Assembly: GCA_945635805.1 (NCBI GenBank)
Contig: CALZCW010000001.1
Coordinates: forward strand, 1 to 31,862
From: an uncultured Clostridia bacterium
Lineage (GTDB): Bacteria; Bacillota; Clostridia; Oscillospirales; Oscillospiraceae
Length of the DNA stretch: 31,862 bases
Direction of reading: 5' to 3'
Below, piece by piece: positions 13,702 to 22,762 of the stretch. The notes below the pieces were generated by a model. That model saw only the letters and a program-made list of their open reading frames with translations, had not been told where the DNA came from and searched no databases. Position numbers and translations under genes: made by a program. Numbering within the stretch: position 1 is the stretch's first letter; every line of letters starts with the position of its first letter.

Positions 13702-16590
13702 ATGAAACGTACCATTTTCATCATAGCAGGCGTATTGCTCATTCTCTGCCTTGTGGTGCTGGCAGTGTTTTCGGTGGTCGTCCATCAGGAAACCGCCGGC
13801 CTGCACACGGAGGATATGCTTGGCCGAACCTATTTGCTTTCTGATGAGGAAATGGCTGCCGGTCAGCTTGACTTTCAGAATGCGGTCAGCGCCAGAACAG
13901 AGTTTCCAGACGGCCTGCGGATCAACGCAGAGGAGACAAAGCAGGTTTCGCTGCGTCTGAGCGCTTCGGGAACCTACTGCCTTGCCGCCGTCTATGCCGC
14001 TCCGGAGAAGAACCTTTTTGAAAACCTAGTCGACTTCACGGTAGGAAACACAGCATTCACAAGCACGCTTTCCTTCCTGTGGGCCGATGACATTGAGCAA
14101 ATCAAAACAGACCGCTACGGAAACGAGGTGCTGCCGGAGCAGTATCAGCTCCCCTATGCCGCCTCCTTCCTGAGGGAATACGAGTCTTTTTCCGGTATTC
14201 CGCTGTTATTCGACTTGCCCGCCGGGGAGGTGGAAATCACCGTCCGCCCTCAGAATCAGGGACTTCTTTTGTACGGGATTTACGCGGTCGCACCCCAGCG
14301 GGACCTTTCCTATTCCGAATATCTCTCCGCTCTGCCCTCCGACACTCCTTATACAGGGGAGCTTCTCACTCTTCAGGGTGAAGACTACCGAGCAAAGAGC
14401 GACAGCTCCATTCGGGGAACCAACGTTCCCAATGTTTCCGTCTCTCCCCAGAGCCCCTATGTAAAGCTGATCAACGCGACTGCGGACGAATCCAACAAGG
14501 GCATGGGGCAAAAGCTTTACTATGAAGCAGAGGCTCCCGAGGACGGAATCTACTATCTGAGCTTCAAATACAGCCAGCCAAAGAAAACCGGCGGCTGCGC
14601 TTATCGAACCATTGAAATCGACGGCAAAGTGCCGTATGCGGAACTGCGGGACGTGGGCTTTCCGTATACCGGCATCAATACATATAAAAATCTAACGCTG
14701 GATACAGGCGTATATCTGACGCGCGGGATTCATGTCATCTGTCTGGAAGTCACCGCAGGGCCCATGGAAGCCCCGTATCAGGAGCTGCTGGCCGTTGTGA
14801 ATGAGATCAACGACACGGGCATTGCGCTGAAGCGGATTAAGGGCAATAATTCCAATGAAAGCGCGGGGGTTGACACCAACCGCACCTGGGACATCCTGCA
14901 GTATATGCCGGATATTCTGGAGCGGCTCGAGGGCTGGTCGGCCCGGCTGACTGCGGTTTATGACACGCTGAAGGATATCGGCGGAATGGAGCCCGCTTAT
15001 GTCTCCGATCTGATGCTGGCAGTTCAGAATCTGGAGCGGCTGGCGGAAAAGCCGCGGGAAATCCCGAACAAGCTGAGCCTTCTCAGCGACGATTCCAGCT
15101 CGGCGGCACAGCTTGCCGCCCTGACCCTGACGAATATTTATGAGCAGAACCTGAGTCTGGACTGCATCTATCTGCACGGAGCCGGCGAAAAACTGCCCTC
15201 CCCTACGCCCGGCCTTCTCTCGGGCGTAGCTACCGGCATCAAGCAGTTCCTGTATTCCTTCTCTGACAACATGAATGAAACGGTGGATGTGGAAAATGAG
15301 GCGGAGGCTCTGACGGTATGGGTCAACAAGCCGTCCCAGTATGTGGAAGTGCTGCGGCAGTTGACTGCCGATCAGTTCACAGCGGACACGGGAATCGAGG
15401 TCAGCTTCTCGATCATGCCGGACGAAAAGAAGATCACGCTCGCAAACTCCACCGGCAATAATCCGGATATCGCGCTGGGGTTGAGCTACTACCGCCCCGC
15501 CGAATTTGCGATGCGCGGCATGGCCGTGAATCTGCTGGAATTCGATGATTTTCTGGACTGGTATGGAGCGGAATACAATCTTCAGGCGCTGTCGCCCATG
15601 GCTTATGAAGACGGTGTGTACGGCGCCAGCGAGACACAGGAGTTCTATGTGCTGTTTTACCGCACGGACATCCTGGCGGATCTTGGGCTGGAAGTGCCGC
15701 AGACCTGGGACGACGTCAAGGCCATGATGCCGGTGCTGCACCGGAACGCCATGAATTTCAATCTGCCGCTGGCAAACAACGTCGGCTACAAGAGCTTTGA
15801 GGCCACCGGCGGTTTTATCTTCCAAAATGGCGGCGACTACTATTCCGACGACGGCTTTTCCTCCAACTTTGGAGATCCCGACACCCTTCAGGGTCTTCGG
15901 GAGATGATAGACCTGTATCAGGTCTACGGCCTTGCGCAGAATATTCCCAACTTCTTCAATGCCTTCCGTTCCGGCAGCGTTCCGATCGGCGTATCCGGCT
16001 TTTCCACCTATCTCCAGCTTCAGGTCGGCGCGCCGGAGCTGAACGGCCGTTGGGAAATTGCTCTGGTTCCGGGGACAAAGCAGGCGGACGGCACCATCTG
16101 CCGCTACTGGTCCGCCGACGCAACCTCCTCCATGATTTTTGCAAATACCCGCAAAAAGGATGAGGCATACCGTTTTCTGAAGTGGTGGCTGTCCTCGGAC
16201 ACGCAGCTTAAATACGCGACGGAGCTTCAAATGAAATACGGCTCCGATTACATCTGGAACACAGGCAATCATGTTGCGCTGGCGGGTATGTCCTATCCGC
16301 TGGCCCATAAAAAGATCATTCTGGAACAGTGGTCCTGGCAGAAGGAGGCGCTGCGCCATCCCGCCAGCTACATTCTGGAGCGCGAGGTCTCAAACGCGTG
16401 GATTGCCATCGTAACACAGGGCGAGCCTTTCCAGGCGCGCATTGATGAGGCGACACTCGCCTCCAACCGCGAAATACAGCGAAAGCTGACCGAATTCGGA
16501 TATCTGGATCAGGACGGAAACCGGCTGCGGGACTATAACATCCATCTGATTGATGACCTGATTGCAGAAAGAGAGGAGGAAGGGCATTGA
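13702..16590 (+). CDS. Membrane-anchored protein: beta-sandwich domains plus solute-binding domain
   Basis: A 962-residue protein starts at an ATG preceded by GGGGAGG. Residues 5-27 form one hydrophobic helix without a lipobox, probably an uncleaved anchor. Residues about 30-390 are beta-rich and include a segment (about 265-370; LYYEAEAPEDGIYYLSFKY, TIEIDGKVPY) resembling carbohydrate-binding modules of the CBM35/CBM6 kind. A helical linker (about 395-525) follows. From about Ala534 it is an extracellular solute-binding domain (ALTVWVNKP, ITLANSTGNNPDIALG, MAVNLLEFDDF, DEAYRFLKWWLSSDTQ). It is roughly twice the length of an ordinary binding protein. It overlaps permease 1 as TTGA and probably delivers sugar to it. 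Similar long proteins occur, from memory, in Paenibacillus and clostridial operons with YIP1 and DUF5696 genes. Confidence 0.8.
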   Translation: MKRTIFIIAGVLLILCLVVLAVFSVVVHQETAGLHTEDMLGRTYLLSDEEMAAGQLDFQNAVSARTEFPDGLRINAEETKQVSLRLSASGTYCLAAVYAAPEKNLFENLVDFTVGNTAFTSTLSFLWADDIEQIKTDRYGNEVLPEQYQLPYAASFLREYESFSGIPLLFDLPAGEVEITVRPQNQGLLLYGIYAVAPQRDLSYSEYLSALPSDTPYTGELLTLQGEDYRAKSDSSIRGTNVPNVSVSPQSPYVKLINATADESNKGMGQKLYYEAEAPEDGIYYLSFKYSQPKKTGGCAYRTIEIDGKVPYAELRDVGFPYTGINTYKNLTLDTGVYLTRGIHVICLEVTAGPMEAPYQELLAVVNEINDTGIALKRIKGNNSNESAGVDTNRTWDILQYMPDILERLEGWSARLTAVYDTLKDIGGMEPAYVSDLMLAVQNLERLAEKPREIPNKLSLLSDDSSSAAQLAALTLTNIYEQNLSLDCIYLHGAGEKLPSPTPGLLSGVATGIKQFLYSFSDNMNETVDVENEAEALTVWVNKPSQYVEVLRQLTADQFTADTGIEVSFSIMPDEKKITLANSTGNNPDIALGLSYYRPAEFAMRGMAVNLLEFDDFLDWYGAEYNLQALSPMAYEDGVYGASETQEFYVLFYRTDILADLGLEVPQTWDDVKAMMPVLHRNAMNFNLPLANNVGYKSFEATGGFIFQNGGDYYSDDGFSSNFGDPDTLQGLREMIDLYQVYGLAQNIPNFFNAFRSGSVPIGVSGFSTYLQLQVGAPELNGRWEIALVPGTKQADGTICRYWSADATSSMIFANTRKKDEAYRFLKWWLSSDTQLKYATELQMKYGSDYIWNTGNHVALAGMSYPLAHKKIILEQWSWQKEALRHPASYILEREVSNAWIAIVTQGEPFQARIDEATLASNREIQRKLTEFGYLDQDGNRLRDYNIHLIDDLIAEREEEGH

Positions 16591-17534
16591 AATTAAAGGA
16601 GAAGAAAAAAGCGGGGCATCCGCTCCGGCGTGCCGTATCCCCTCTGGTAAAGCACTTCAACCGCCACCCCGTGTTCTATATGCAGGCACCTTTTGTAATA
16701 CTGTTCCTGCTCTTTATTGTCATCCCCGTAATTCTTGCCATTGCCCTGTCCTTTACGGACTTCAACTCCATAGAAAAGCCCAATTTTATAGGTCTGGAGA
16801 ACTATATCAACATTCTGACCAACGACAATACTTTTACGGAATATGCGATCCCAAACACCATCGTATACTCCGTCATCGTCGGCGTCGGCGGCTATGTTCT
16901 TTCTTTCTTCCTTGCCTGGTCTCTGGCGCAGATTCCCAAGGGGCCGAGGACGGTCATGGCAATTGTACTCTACCTTCCCTCCATGACCGCGGGCGTCATG
17001 CTCTCAACCGTGTGGCAGGTTTTCTTTGCGGGCGACAAGGTGGGATATCTGAACGCCCTCCTTCTGAATCTGGATATCATTCAAAGCCCGATCACCTGGC
17101 TGTCGGATTCCAGATATCTGATGGTGATTATGATTATCGTCTCTTTGTGGAGCAGCATGGGCATCGGCTTTCTCTCCATGCTGGCAGGCATCCTGAACGT
17201 CAACAGGGAGCTTTACGAGGCGGCCCATATTGACGGCGTCAAAAACCGGATTCAGGAGATCATTTATATCACAATCCCGGCGATCAAGCCCCACATGATG
17301 TTCGGTGCGATCATGGCAATCGTAAACGCCTTTCAGAACGGCAGCATCGGCGTCCAGCTTTCCGGCGCAAATCCGACGCCCGGCTACGCCGGACAGCTTC
17401 TGGTGACCCACGCGGATGAATATGCCTTTGTCCGTTATGAAATGGGATACAGTGCGGCACTCTCGGTAATCCTTCTGATCATCGTCTGGGGCGTGTCTCA
17501 GATATCCAAGAAGCTCTTCGCGGAAAAGGGGTGA
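16587..17534 (+). CDS. Sugar ABC transporter permease (MalF/UgpA type), pair 1
   Basis: The TTG start at 16587 follows GAGAGGAGGAAGG and overlaps the previous stop (TTGA); the next Met is 31 residues in and would cut into the first membrane segment region. The 315-residue protein has six predicted transmembrane helices, beginning APFVILFLLFIVIPVILAI. It carries the EAA coupling loop as EAAHIDGVKNRIQEIIYITIPAIKP, where an MsmX/MalK-like ATPase docks. It forms the inner-membrane channel with the next gene product. No ATPase gene is in the window. Confidence 0.9.
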   Translation: MKLKEKKKAGHPLRRAVSPLVKHFNRHPVFYMQAPFVILFLLFIVIPVILAIALSFTDFNSIEKPNFIGLENYINILTNDNTFTEYAIPNTIVYSVIVGVGGYVLSFFLAWSLAQIPKGPRTVMAIVLYLPSMTAGVMLSTVWQVFFAGDKVGYLNALLLNLDIIQSPITWLSDSRYLMVIMIIVSLWSSMGIGFLSMLAGILNVNRELYEAAHIDGVKNRIQEIIYITIPAIKPHMMFGAIMAIVNAFQNGSIGVQLSGANPTPGYAGQLLVTHADEYAFVRYEMGYSAALSVILLIIVWGVSQISKKLFAEKG

Positions 17535-17539
17535 ACGGT

Positions 17540-18457
17540 ATGAGAAGATCCAAACGCCTGCAGATTATCGGCATCAATCCAAAGCATTTTGACCGCTCCC
17601 AGATCAAGTTTTTCCTGTATCTGATTCCGGTTACGATCCTGATGGGGCTTCCCATCGTATTCATCTTCTTCAACGCCTTCAAGCCGCTTGATGAGCTGCT
17701 CAATTATCCCCCGAAATTCTATACTCTGCGTCCGACCCTTCAGAACTTTCAAAACCTCATGGCAACCTCTGCCAACAAGGCAATCCCCATGAGCCGTTAT
17801 CTCTTCAACAGTATTCTGACCACGCTGGCAGTCGTATTCTTTACCCTGATCATCACGACCATGGCGGCCTACTGCATGTCCAAGAAGAACTACCGTCTGA
17901 AAAACTTCCTCTTCGGCATCAATGAAGCTGCCTTGATGTTCGTTTCCGCCGCAGTCGCCATCCCCCGATACATCATCATAAACCGTCTGGGGCTGGTTGA
18001 CAGCATATGGGTTCACATCATCCCCCTGCTTGCCATGCCCGTCGGGCTGTATCTTGTCAAGCAGTTCATCGACGATCTGCCGGACGAGATGATCGAGGCG
18101 GCCCGGCTGGACGGAGCAGGCGACTTCTACATTCTGCGGAAAATCGTCCTGCCAAACATCAAGCCCACGCTGGCAACCGTCGCGATTCTCGCCTTCCAGG
18201 CCTCCTGGAACAGCATGGAGGCGTCCAACTATTATATCAACAATGAGGCCCTGAAAAGCTTTTCATTCTATATGTCCACGCTGACGCAGTCCTCCGGCAA
18301 TGCGAACGCCATGGTAGGCCAGCTCGCAGGCAACGCGGTTGCCGGGCTGGGCATGCAGGCGGCGGCAACACTGATCATGTTCCTGCCGAATCTGATTCTG
18401 TTTATCATCCTCCAGTCCCGGGTCATGAATACCATGTCCCATTCCGGTATGAAGTAG
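17540..18457 (+). CDS. Sugar ABC transporter permease (MalG/UgpE type), pair 1
   Basis: This is the partner of the preceding permease. The ATG at 17540 (AAGGGGTGA 6 bases upstream) gives 305 residues; a GTG at 17531 overlapping the previous stop is possible but too close to the purine-rich site. Six predicted membrane helices are present, the first at KFFLYLIPVTILMGLPIVFIF. The EAA loop reads EAARLDGAGDFYILRKIVLP. The large loop after the first helix contains the family's PPKFYTLRPTLQNFQNL stretch preceding a long helical segment. Confidence 0.9.
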   Translation: MRRSKRLQIIGINPKHFDRSQIKFFLYLIPVTILMGLPIVFIFFNAFKPLDELLNYPPKFYTLRPTLQNFQNLMATSANKAIPMSRYLFNSILTTLAVVFFTLIITTMAAYCMSKKNYRLKNFLFGINEAALMFVSAAVAIPRYIIINRLGLVDSIWVHIIPLLAMPVGLYLVKQFIDDLPDEMIEAARLDGAGDFYILRKIVLPNIKPTLATVAILAFQASWNSMEASNYYINNEALKSFSFYMSTLTQSSGNANAMVGQLAGNAVAGLGMQAAATLIMFLPNLILFIILQSRVMNTMSHSGMK

Positions 18458-18470
18458 GGAGGGCTGCGCT

Positions 18471-20519
18471 GTGAAACGAAAACGCCTAACGGCGGCACTG
18501 CTGTGCATATGCCTTCTGTTTGTATTCCTTCTCAACGCGCTTCCCGCGCATGCGGTGGAAGGAACCTCCTACACATACACGCTCTCTGCCGACCGCTCAG
18601 ACTTTATTCCCACCATGGACGCTTACCTGCCCGCCGGCGTCTATCTTCTTGAGGCCGGGCTGAACTCCCCGGAGGATCTGTTCCTCTGCGGGCGGGAATT
18701 GTATATCGCAGATACGGGCAACAAACGGATTGTTGTCTATTCGATGGATACCGGAGAGATTGACACCTTCGGTGAAAATGAACTGGTCAAGCCGACCGGC
18801 GTCAGCGTTGACGCGAACGGATATATTTACGTTGCGGATTATGGAGCGGAGCAGGTCGTAATCTTTGCGCCGGACCACAGCGTATCCCGCTGTCTGACCC
18901 GTCCGCCGGAAATCTACTACGGAACAAGTCCCTATAAGCCGCAAAAGGTAGATCTCGACAGCTACGGAAACCTCTTTGTCATCAGCGAGGGCACTTATGA
19001 GGGCATCCTGCAGTTCGATAAGAACGGCCGCTTTAACGGCTTCTTCGGCGCGAACAAAACGAAGGGGCTGAGCGCCGTCGAATGGTTTCAGAAGATTTTC
19101 TACACGGAAGAGCAGAAATCGAAAATGACCTTCCGGACGCCGCCCAACATCGTATCGCTGGACGTTTCCGACTCTGACATGGTATTCTCCATAACGCAGA
19201 ACGACAAGGACAACGCCGTCCGCAAGCTGAACATGGCAGGAGTCAATGTTTTTGCGGACGACAGTATCTGGGGCTTTGAGAACTATGTTGACGTCACCGT
19301 CCTGCCGGACGGCACCTTCTATGCGGTCACAAGCACCGGCTGGATCGACGAATTCAATGAGGTGGGCGACTTCCTGCTTCAGTTTGGCGGGGAGGCCAAA
19401 AAAACGGACCGCAACGGCCTGACGGCGGTTGTAAGCGCCATAGAAGCGGACGACGCAGGAAACCTCTATATTCTGGACAAGGAACGCAACGTGATTCAGC
19501 TCTGGTATCCGACGGAGTATGCCGCCCTGCTGCATCGGGCCGAAGCGGATTTCCGGCAGGGGCATTATGAAGAAAGCCTCGCCGCATGGGAGGAAATCCT
19601 GCGGATGAATCCCGCCGCCTACATGTCCAATCTTGGCTTCGCAAAGGCTCTGTTCCAGTTGGGACGGTATGAAGAAGCGGCAGAGCATTTTGAAGCAATC
19701 CGGTACGCGCCCGGTTATTCGGACTGCTTTTGGGAGATCCGAAGCGAATGGATGAGAGCCAATATGAAGTGGATTCTGCTCGGTCTGGCTCTGTTTGCGC
19801 TGCTCTGTCTGATCCTGAGTCTGCTGGAAAAGCGGTACGAATGGAAAGAGGCCCTTGCGGAGCGGTACGCGCGGTGCTGCGGCAGGCACAGCCTGCTGCG
19901 GGAACTGACAACCGATGTTCTTTTCTTCCTGCGGCATCCCATCGACGGCGTTTACTATCTGAAAATCGGTCAAAGGGGCAGCGTAACGGCTGCAAGCATC
20001 CTTTATCTCACGGCGCTGCTCGTCTATATGGTATGCCGGGGTCTGACATCCTTTGTCTTTGGCGGCGGGTATTCTTATTACAACGATCCGTTTGCGATCC
20101 TGCTGATTGTAATCGTCCCCTCCGTCCTGTTTCTGGCAGGCAGCTATCTGATCAGCTCCATCCATGACGGCGAGGGCAGTTTTCGGGCGGTTTACGTGGC
20201 CTTCGGCTACTGTCTGTCCATGTTTATCCTCTGCTGGCCCATCCTGACGCTGCTTTCCCATGCGTTCACCCTGACGGAAATCTTCATATACCGTCTGCTC
20301 GCCTTCCTGATTCTGGGTTATACCGGTATTCTGATTTTCATCAGCATCAAGGAAGCGCATGTATACAACCTGCGGAAAACCGTCGCCAATATTCTTCTGA
20401 CGCTTTTCTTTATGGTGGTGGCAATTCTGGCTGCAATCATACTCTACATTCTGTGGAGAGAGCTGCTGTCCTTCCTTTCCGAAGTTTTTGAGGAGGTGCG
20501 TTACCGTGTGTTCTCGTAA
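18471..20519 (+). CDS. Exported NHL-propeller / TPR / YIP1-like membrane protein
   Basis: The start is a GTG preceded by GGGAGGG; the length is 682 residues. A signal peptide ends near AHA (residue 29). Residues about 55-350 form an NHL-type beta-propeller (LNSPEDLFLCGRELYIADTGNKRIVVY, GVSVDANGYIYVADYG, IEADDAGNLYILDKERNVIQLW). Two TPR-like helix pairs follow at about 355-420 (AEADFRQGHYEESLAAWEEIL, ALFQLGRYEEAAEHFEAI), then a transmembrane helix at about 432-452. The C-terminal 200 residues carry five or so helices in a YIP1-like arrangement (HPIDGVYYLKIGQRGS). The propeller should face outside. It sits between permease pair 1 and DUF5696, so a role as scaffold, sensor or assembly factor of the transporter is inferred. 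No enzymatic motif is seen. Confidence 0.7.
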   Translation: MKRKRLTAALLCICLLFVFLLNALPAHAVEGTSYTYTLSADRSDFIPTMDAYLPAGVYLLEAGLNSPEDLFLCGRELYIADTGNKRIVVYSMDTGEIDTFGENELVKPTGVSVDANGYIYVADYGAEQVVIFAPDHSVSRCLTRPPEIYYGTSPYKPQKVDLDSYGNLFVISEGTYEGILQFDKNGRFNGFFGANKTKGLSAVEWFQKIFYTEEQKSKMTFRTPPNIVSLDVSDSDMVFSITQNDKDNAVRKLNMAGVNVFADDSIWGFENYVDVTVLPDGTFYAVTSTGWIDEFNEVGDFLLQFGGEAKKTDRNGLTAVVSAIEADDAGNLYILDKERNVIQLWYPTEYAALLHRAEADFRQGHYEESLAAWEEILRMNPAAYMSNLGFAKALFQLGRYEEAAEHFEAIRYAPGYSDCFWEIRSEWMRANMKWILLGLALFALLCLILSLLEKRYEWKEALAERYARCCGRHSLLRELTTDVLFFLRHPIDGVYYLKIGQRGSVTAASILYLTALLVYMVCRGLTSFVFGGGYSYYNDPFAILLIVIVPSVLFLAGSYLISSIHDGEGSFRAVYVAFGYCLSMFILCWPILTLLSHAFTLTEIFIYRLLAFLILGYTGILIFISIKEAHVYNLRKTVANILLTLFFMVVAILAAIILYILWRELLSFLSEVFEEVRYRVFS

Positions 20520-22758
20520 ATGGATCGTCAGAATCGGTGCGCTCCTGTTGACCGGAGCAATGCTGCTCAGCGTACTTGCTGTGGAAGAGAACCGCAGGGA
20601 CCCCTCTCCGGCGGCGTCTTTCACGGCGGGAGGTCTGTTGGAAGCCAACTCCAACAGGCAGGTACATCCCTTTTCCACAGAGGAAGTAAAAAGCCAGTTC
20701 ACAGCCGAGGGCTTTGAAAAGGCCGGCGAAACAGACAAACTTGAGATTTTTCTGAACCGGGAGGAGGGCGCGCTGCGGATCCGCAATAAACACACGGGGT
20801 ATCTGTGGGGCGCGCTCCCGATCGGTGAGGCAGAAGGCTTGAATTCCTCCTGGCGCTGCTATGGCAACGGTCTTGTTTCGATCGAATGCTTTAACAGCGA
20901 AGGCGTTGAAAGCCGCGTCAGCATCGGTAAGGACGGCGCCGCGCAGTACGAGTTTCTGGACAGCGGTCTGCTGTGCAGCGTGGAATTCCGTGAGCAGGGC
21001 ATTTCCTTTCAGGTCAGAGTGCTCTGGGAGGACGACCGCATCTCCATGGAGCTGGTGGAGGGTTCGCTTGCCGAAAAGTGCAATGACAGCGGCTACTCCC
21101 TGAAATCCATGACCTTTCTTCCCTTTCTCGGCAGCTCCTATTCCGATTCGGTGGACGGCTACATTCTGATTCCGGACGGCAGCGGCGCCCTGATCCGTTA
21201 CCGGCAGCCTGCGAATTACAGCTCCACCTATGCCGCGAGAATATACGGGAAGGACTACGGGATCGAGTCTCTGGCAAGCACCGCAGACAACACCGCCCGT
21301 CCGGAGGCACAGGCTCTGATGCCGGTCTACGGGATGGTGCATGGCGCCGGTCAGAACGGGTACCTTGCGGTGGTGGACGGGGGCGCGGAATATGCCAGCA
21401 TTCTTGCAGCACCGGCACAGACGAATAACCCGTACAACTGGGCGGCAGCGCGGTTTGAATTCCGGCAGAAGTACGTCAAGAACATCAACCGCAAGGAGGG
21501 CGCCGGTGCAAATGTCCCGCAGGAAGCGGCCAATGCCGTCATTCCAAAGATTTCCTTCTATTTCACGGACGGCGCACAGGCAAACTATGACGGCATGGCC
21601 GTCATGTATCGGGAAATGCTCATCTCGCAGGGCGTTCTGACGCCGTTGAATCCCACGGACGCTGCCGTTCCCCTCCGCCTTGAAGTTCTGGGCGCAGACA
21701 AGAAGGAGAACTTTCTCTGGAATACCACGGAGGTCTTCACGACAATTTCCGAGATAGAAGAAATCCGGGCGTCGCTTCGGAATGCAGGTATCGACGATCT
21801 GGATATGATCCTGCGCTGCTATACGAAAAACAACGAATGCGGAAGCAGGCTTTTATCTTCCCTGGGCAGCCGAAAGGAGCTGGAAACGCTGGGACAGGAG
21901 CTTCAGAATACCGGCGGTTCCCTCTCCCTCTATCTGGACCCAGTCACCGCCAACGAAGACCAGATCACGCTGAGGACCGAAGCGGCGAACAGCATGTCCA
22001 GAAATGAGATCAGGTGGATCGACGGCCTCGCGTCTCAGATGTACCCTTATACATATCTCTATCGTCTGACGGAGGCAGAGCAGCGCATCCAAAAAGCCAT
22101 AAAAAGAGACTATGGCGCCGGCTTTGCGCTGGCGCAGGCTTCCAATAAGCTATACAGCGATTTCACCTCGGGCAAGGAGGTGCCGCGCGCGGAGAGCCTG
22201 CAGAGGGTGATCTCCATGGCAGAGCTTCTGTCGAGCGGGCAAAAAATTGCCATGTACCAGCCGAATCAGTATCTCTGGCAATATGCGGATAAAATGTATG
22301 ACCTCCCCGCGGCAAACAGCCAGATTCTCTTTGAAACCGACTGTGTCCCCTTTCTGCAGATTGTTCTCAGCGGCTGTGTGGAATTGTACGGCAGCACAAT
22401 CAACACTTCCTCCTATTCCACGGAACGCCTGCTGCGGCAGATCGAATACGGTCTGGCTCCGGCCTTCATCGTCACGGGCTGTGACAGCACCAAGTTGTAT
22501 CACACCGCTCAGGAACGGTATTTCTCAACCAGCTTTTCGGATTGGCAGCCCCGCATCGAGCAGGCTTACTGGACGGTCTCGGAAGGTCTTGGCAAGGTCT
22601 GGGGGCACAGCATCGTATCGCATGGGTGTCTGCAAAACGGACTGATTCGGGTGGAATACGACAACGGCGTCAGCATTTACCTGAATTATACAGACACACC
22701 TTTGACGGCCGGTGAAATTCGGGTCGAGGCCGGATGGTTTTCGGTGATTGGGGGTTAA
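20506..22758 (+). CDS. DUF5696-like exported protein, possible glycosidase fold
   Basis: The GTG at 20506 is chosen because AGGAGGTG lies 7 bases upstream; the in-frame TTG at 20488 is part of that site. The protein has 750 residues and overlaps the previous gene by 14 bases. Residues 10-26 form a signal peptide or anchor. After it comes a beta-rich domain (about 75-330, with RIRNKHTGYLWG), then a region alternating strands and helices (about 395-640: LRLEVLGADKKENFLW, DDLDMILRCYTKNN, SLSLYLDP, QILFETDC), and a terminal beta segment (VEYDNGVSIYLNYTDTP). That order resembles retaining glycosidases with an N-terminal sandwich and a TIM barrel. I match it to DUF5696 from memory of its neighbourhood with YIP1 and permease genes. 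Activity is unproven. Confidence 0.6.
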   Translation: MCSRKWIVRIGALLLTGAMLLSVLAVEENRRDPSPAASFTAGGLLEANSNRQVHPFSTEEVKSQFTAEGFEKAGETDKLEIFLNREEGALRIRNKHTGYLWGALPIGEAEGLNSSWRCYGNGLVSIECFNSEGVESRVSIGKDGAAQYEFLDSGLLCSVEFREQGISFQVRVLWEDDRISMELVEGSLAEKCNDSGYSLKSMTFLPFLGSSYSDSVDGYILIPDGSGALIRYRQPANYSSTYAARIYGKDYGIESLASTADNTARPEAQALMPVYGMVHGAGQNGYLAVVDGGAEYASILAAPAQTNNPYNWAAARFEFRQKYVKNINRKEGAGANVPQEAANAVIPKISFYFTDGAQANYDGMAVMYREMLISQGVLTPLNPTDAAVPLRLEVLGADKKENFLWNTTEVFTTISEIEEIRASLRNAGIDDLDMILRCYTKNNECGSRLLSSLGSRKELETLGQELQNTGGSLSLYLDPVTANEDQITLRTEAANSMSRNEIRWIDGLASQMYPYTYLYRLTEAEQRIQKAIKRDYGAGFALAQASNKLYSDFTSGKEVPRAESLQRVISMAELLSSGQKIAMYQPNQYLWQYADKMYDLPAANSQILFETDCVPFLQIVLSGCVELYGSTINTSSYSTERLLRQIEYGLAPAFIVTGCDSTKLYHTAQERYFSTSFSDWQPRIEQAYWTVSEGLGKVWGHSIVSHGCLQNGLIRVEYDNGVSIYLNYTDTPLTAGEIRVEAGWFSVIGG

Positions 22759-22762
22759 GAAT

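Noticed and set aside
18597..20795. 732-codon antisense frame over the NHL/YIP1-like gene
   Set aside because: It has no domain, start signal or promoter, and the plus-strand frame has a signal peptide, propeller and membrane helices.
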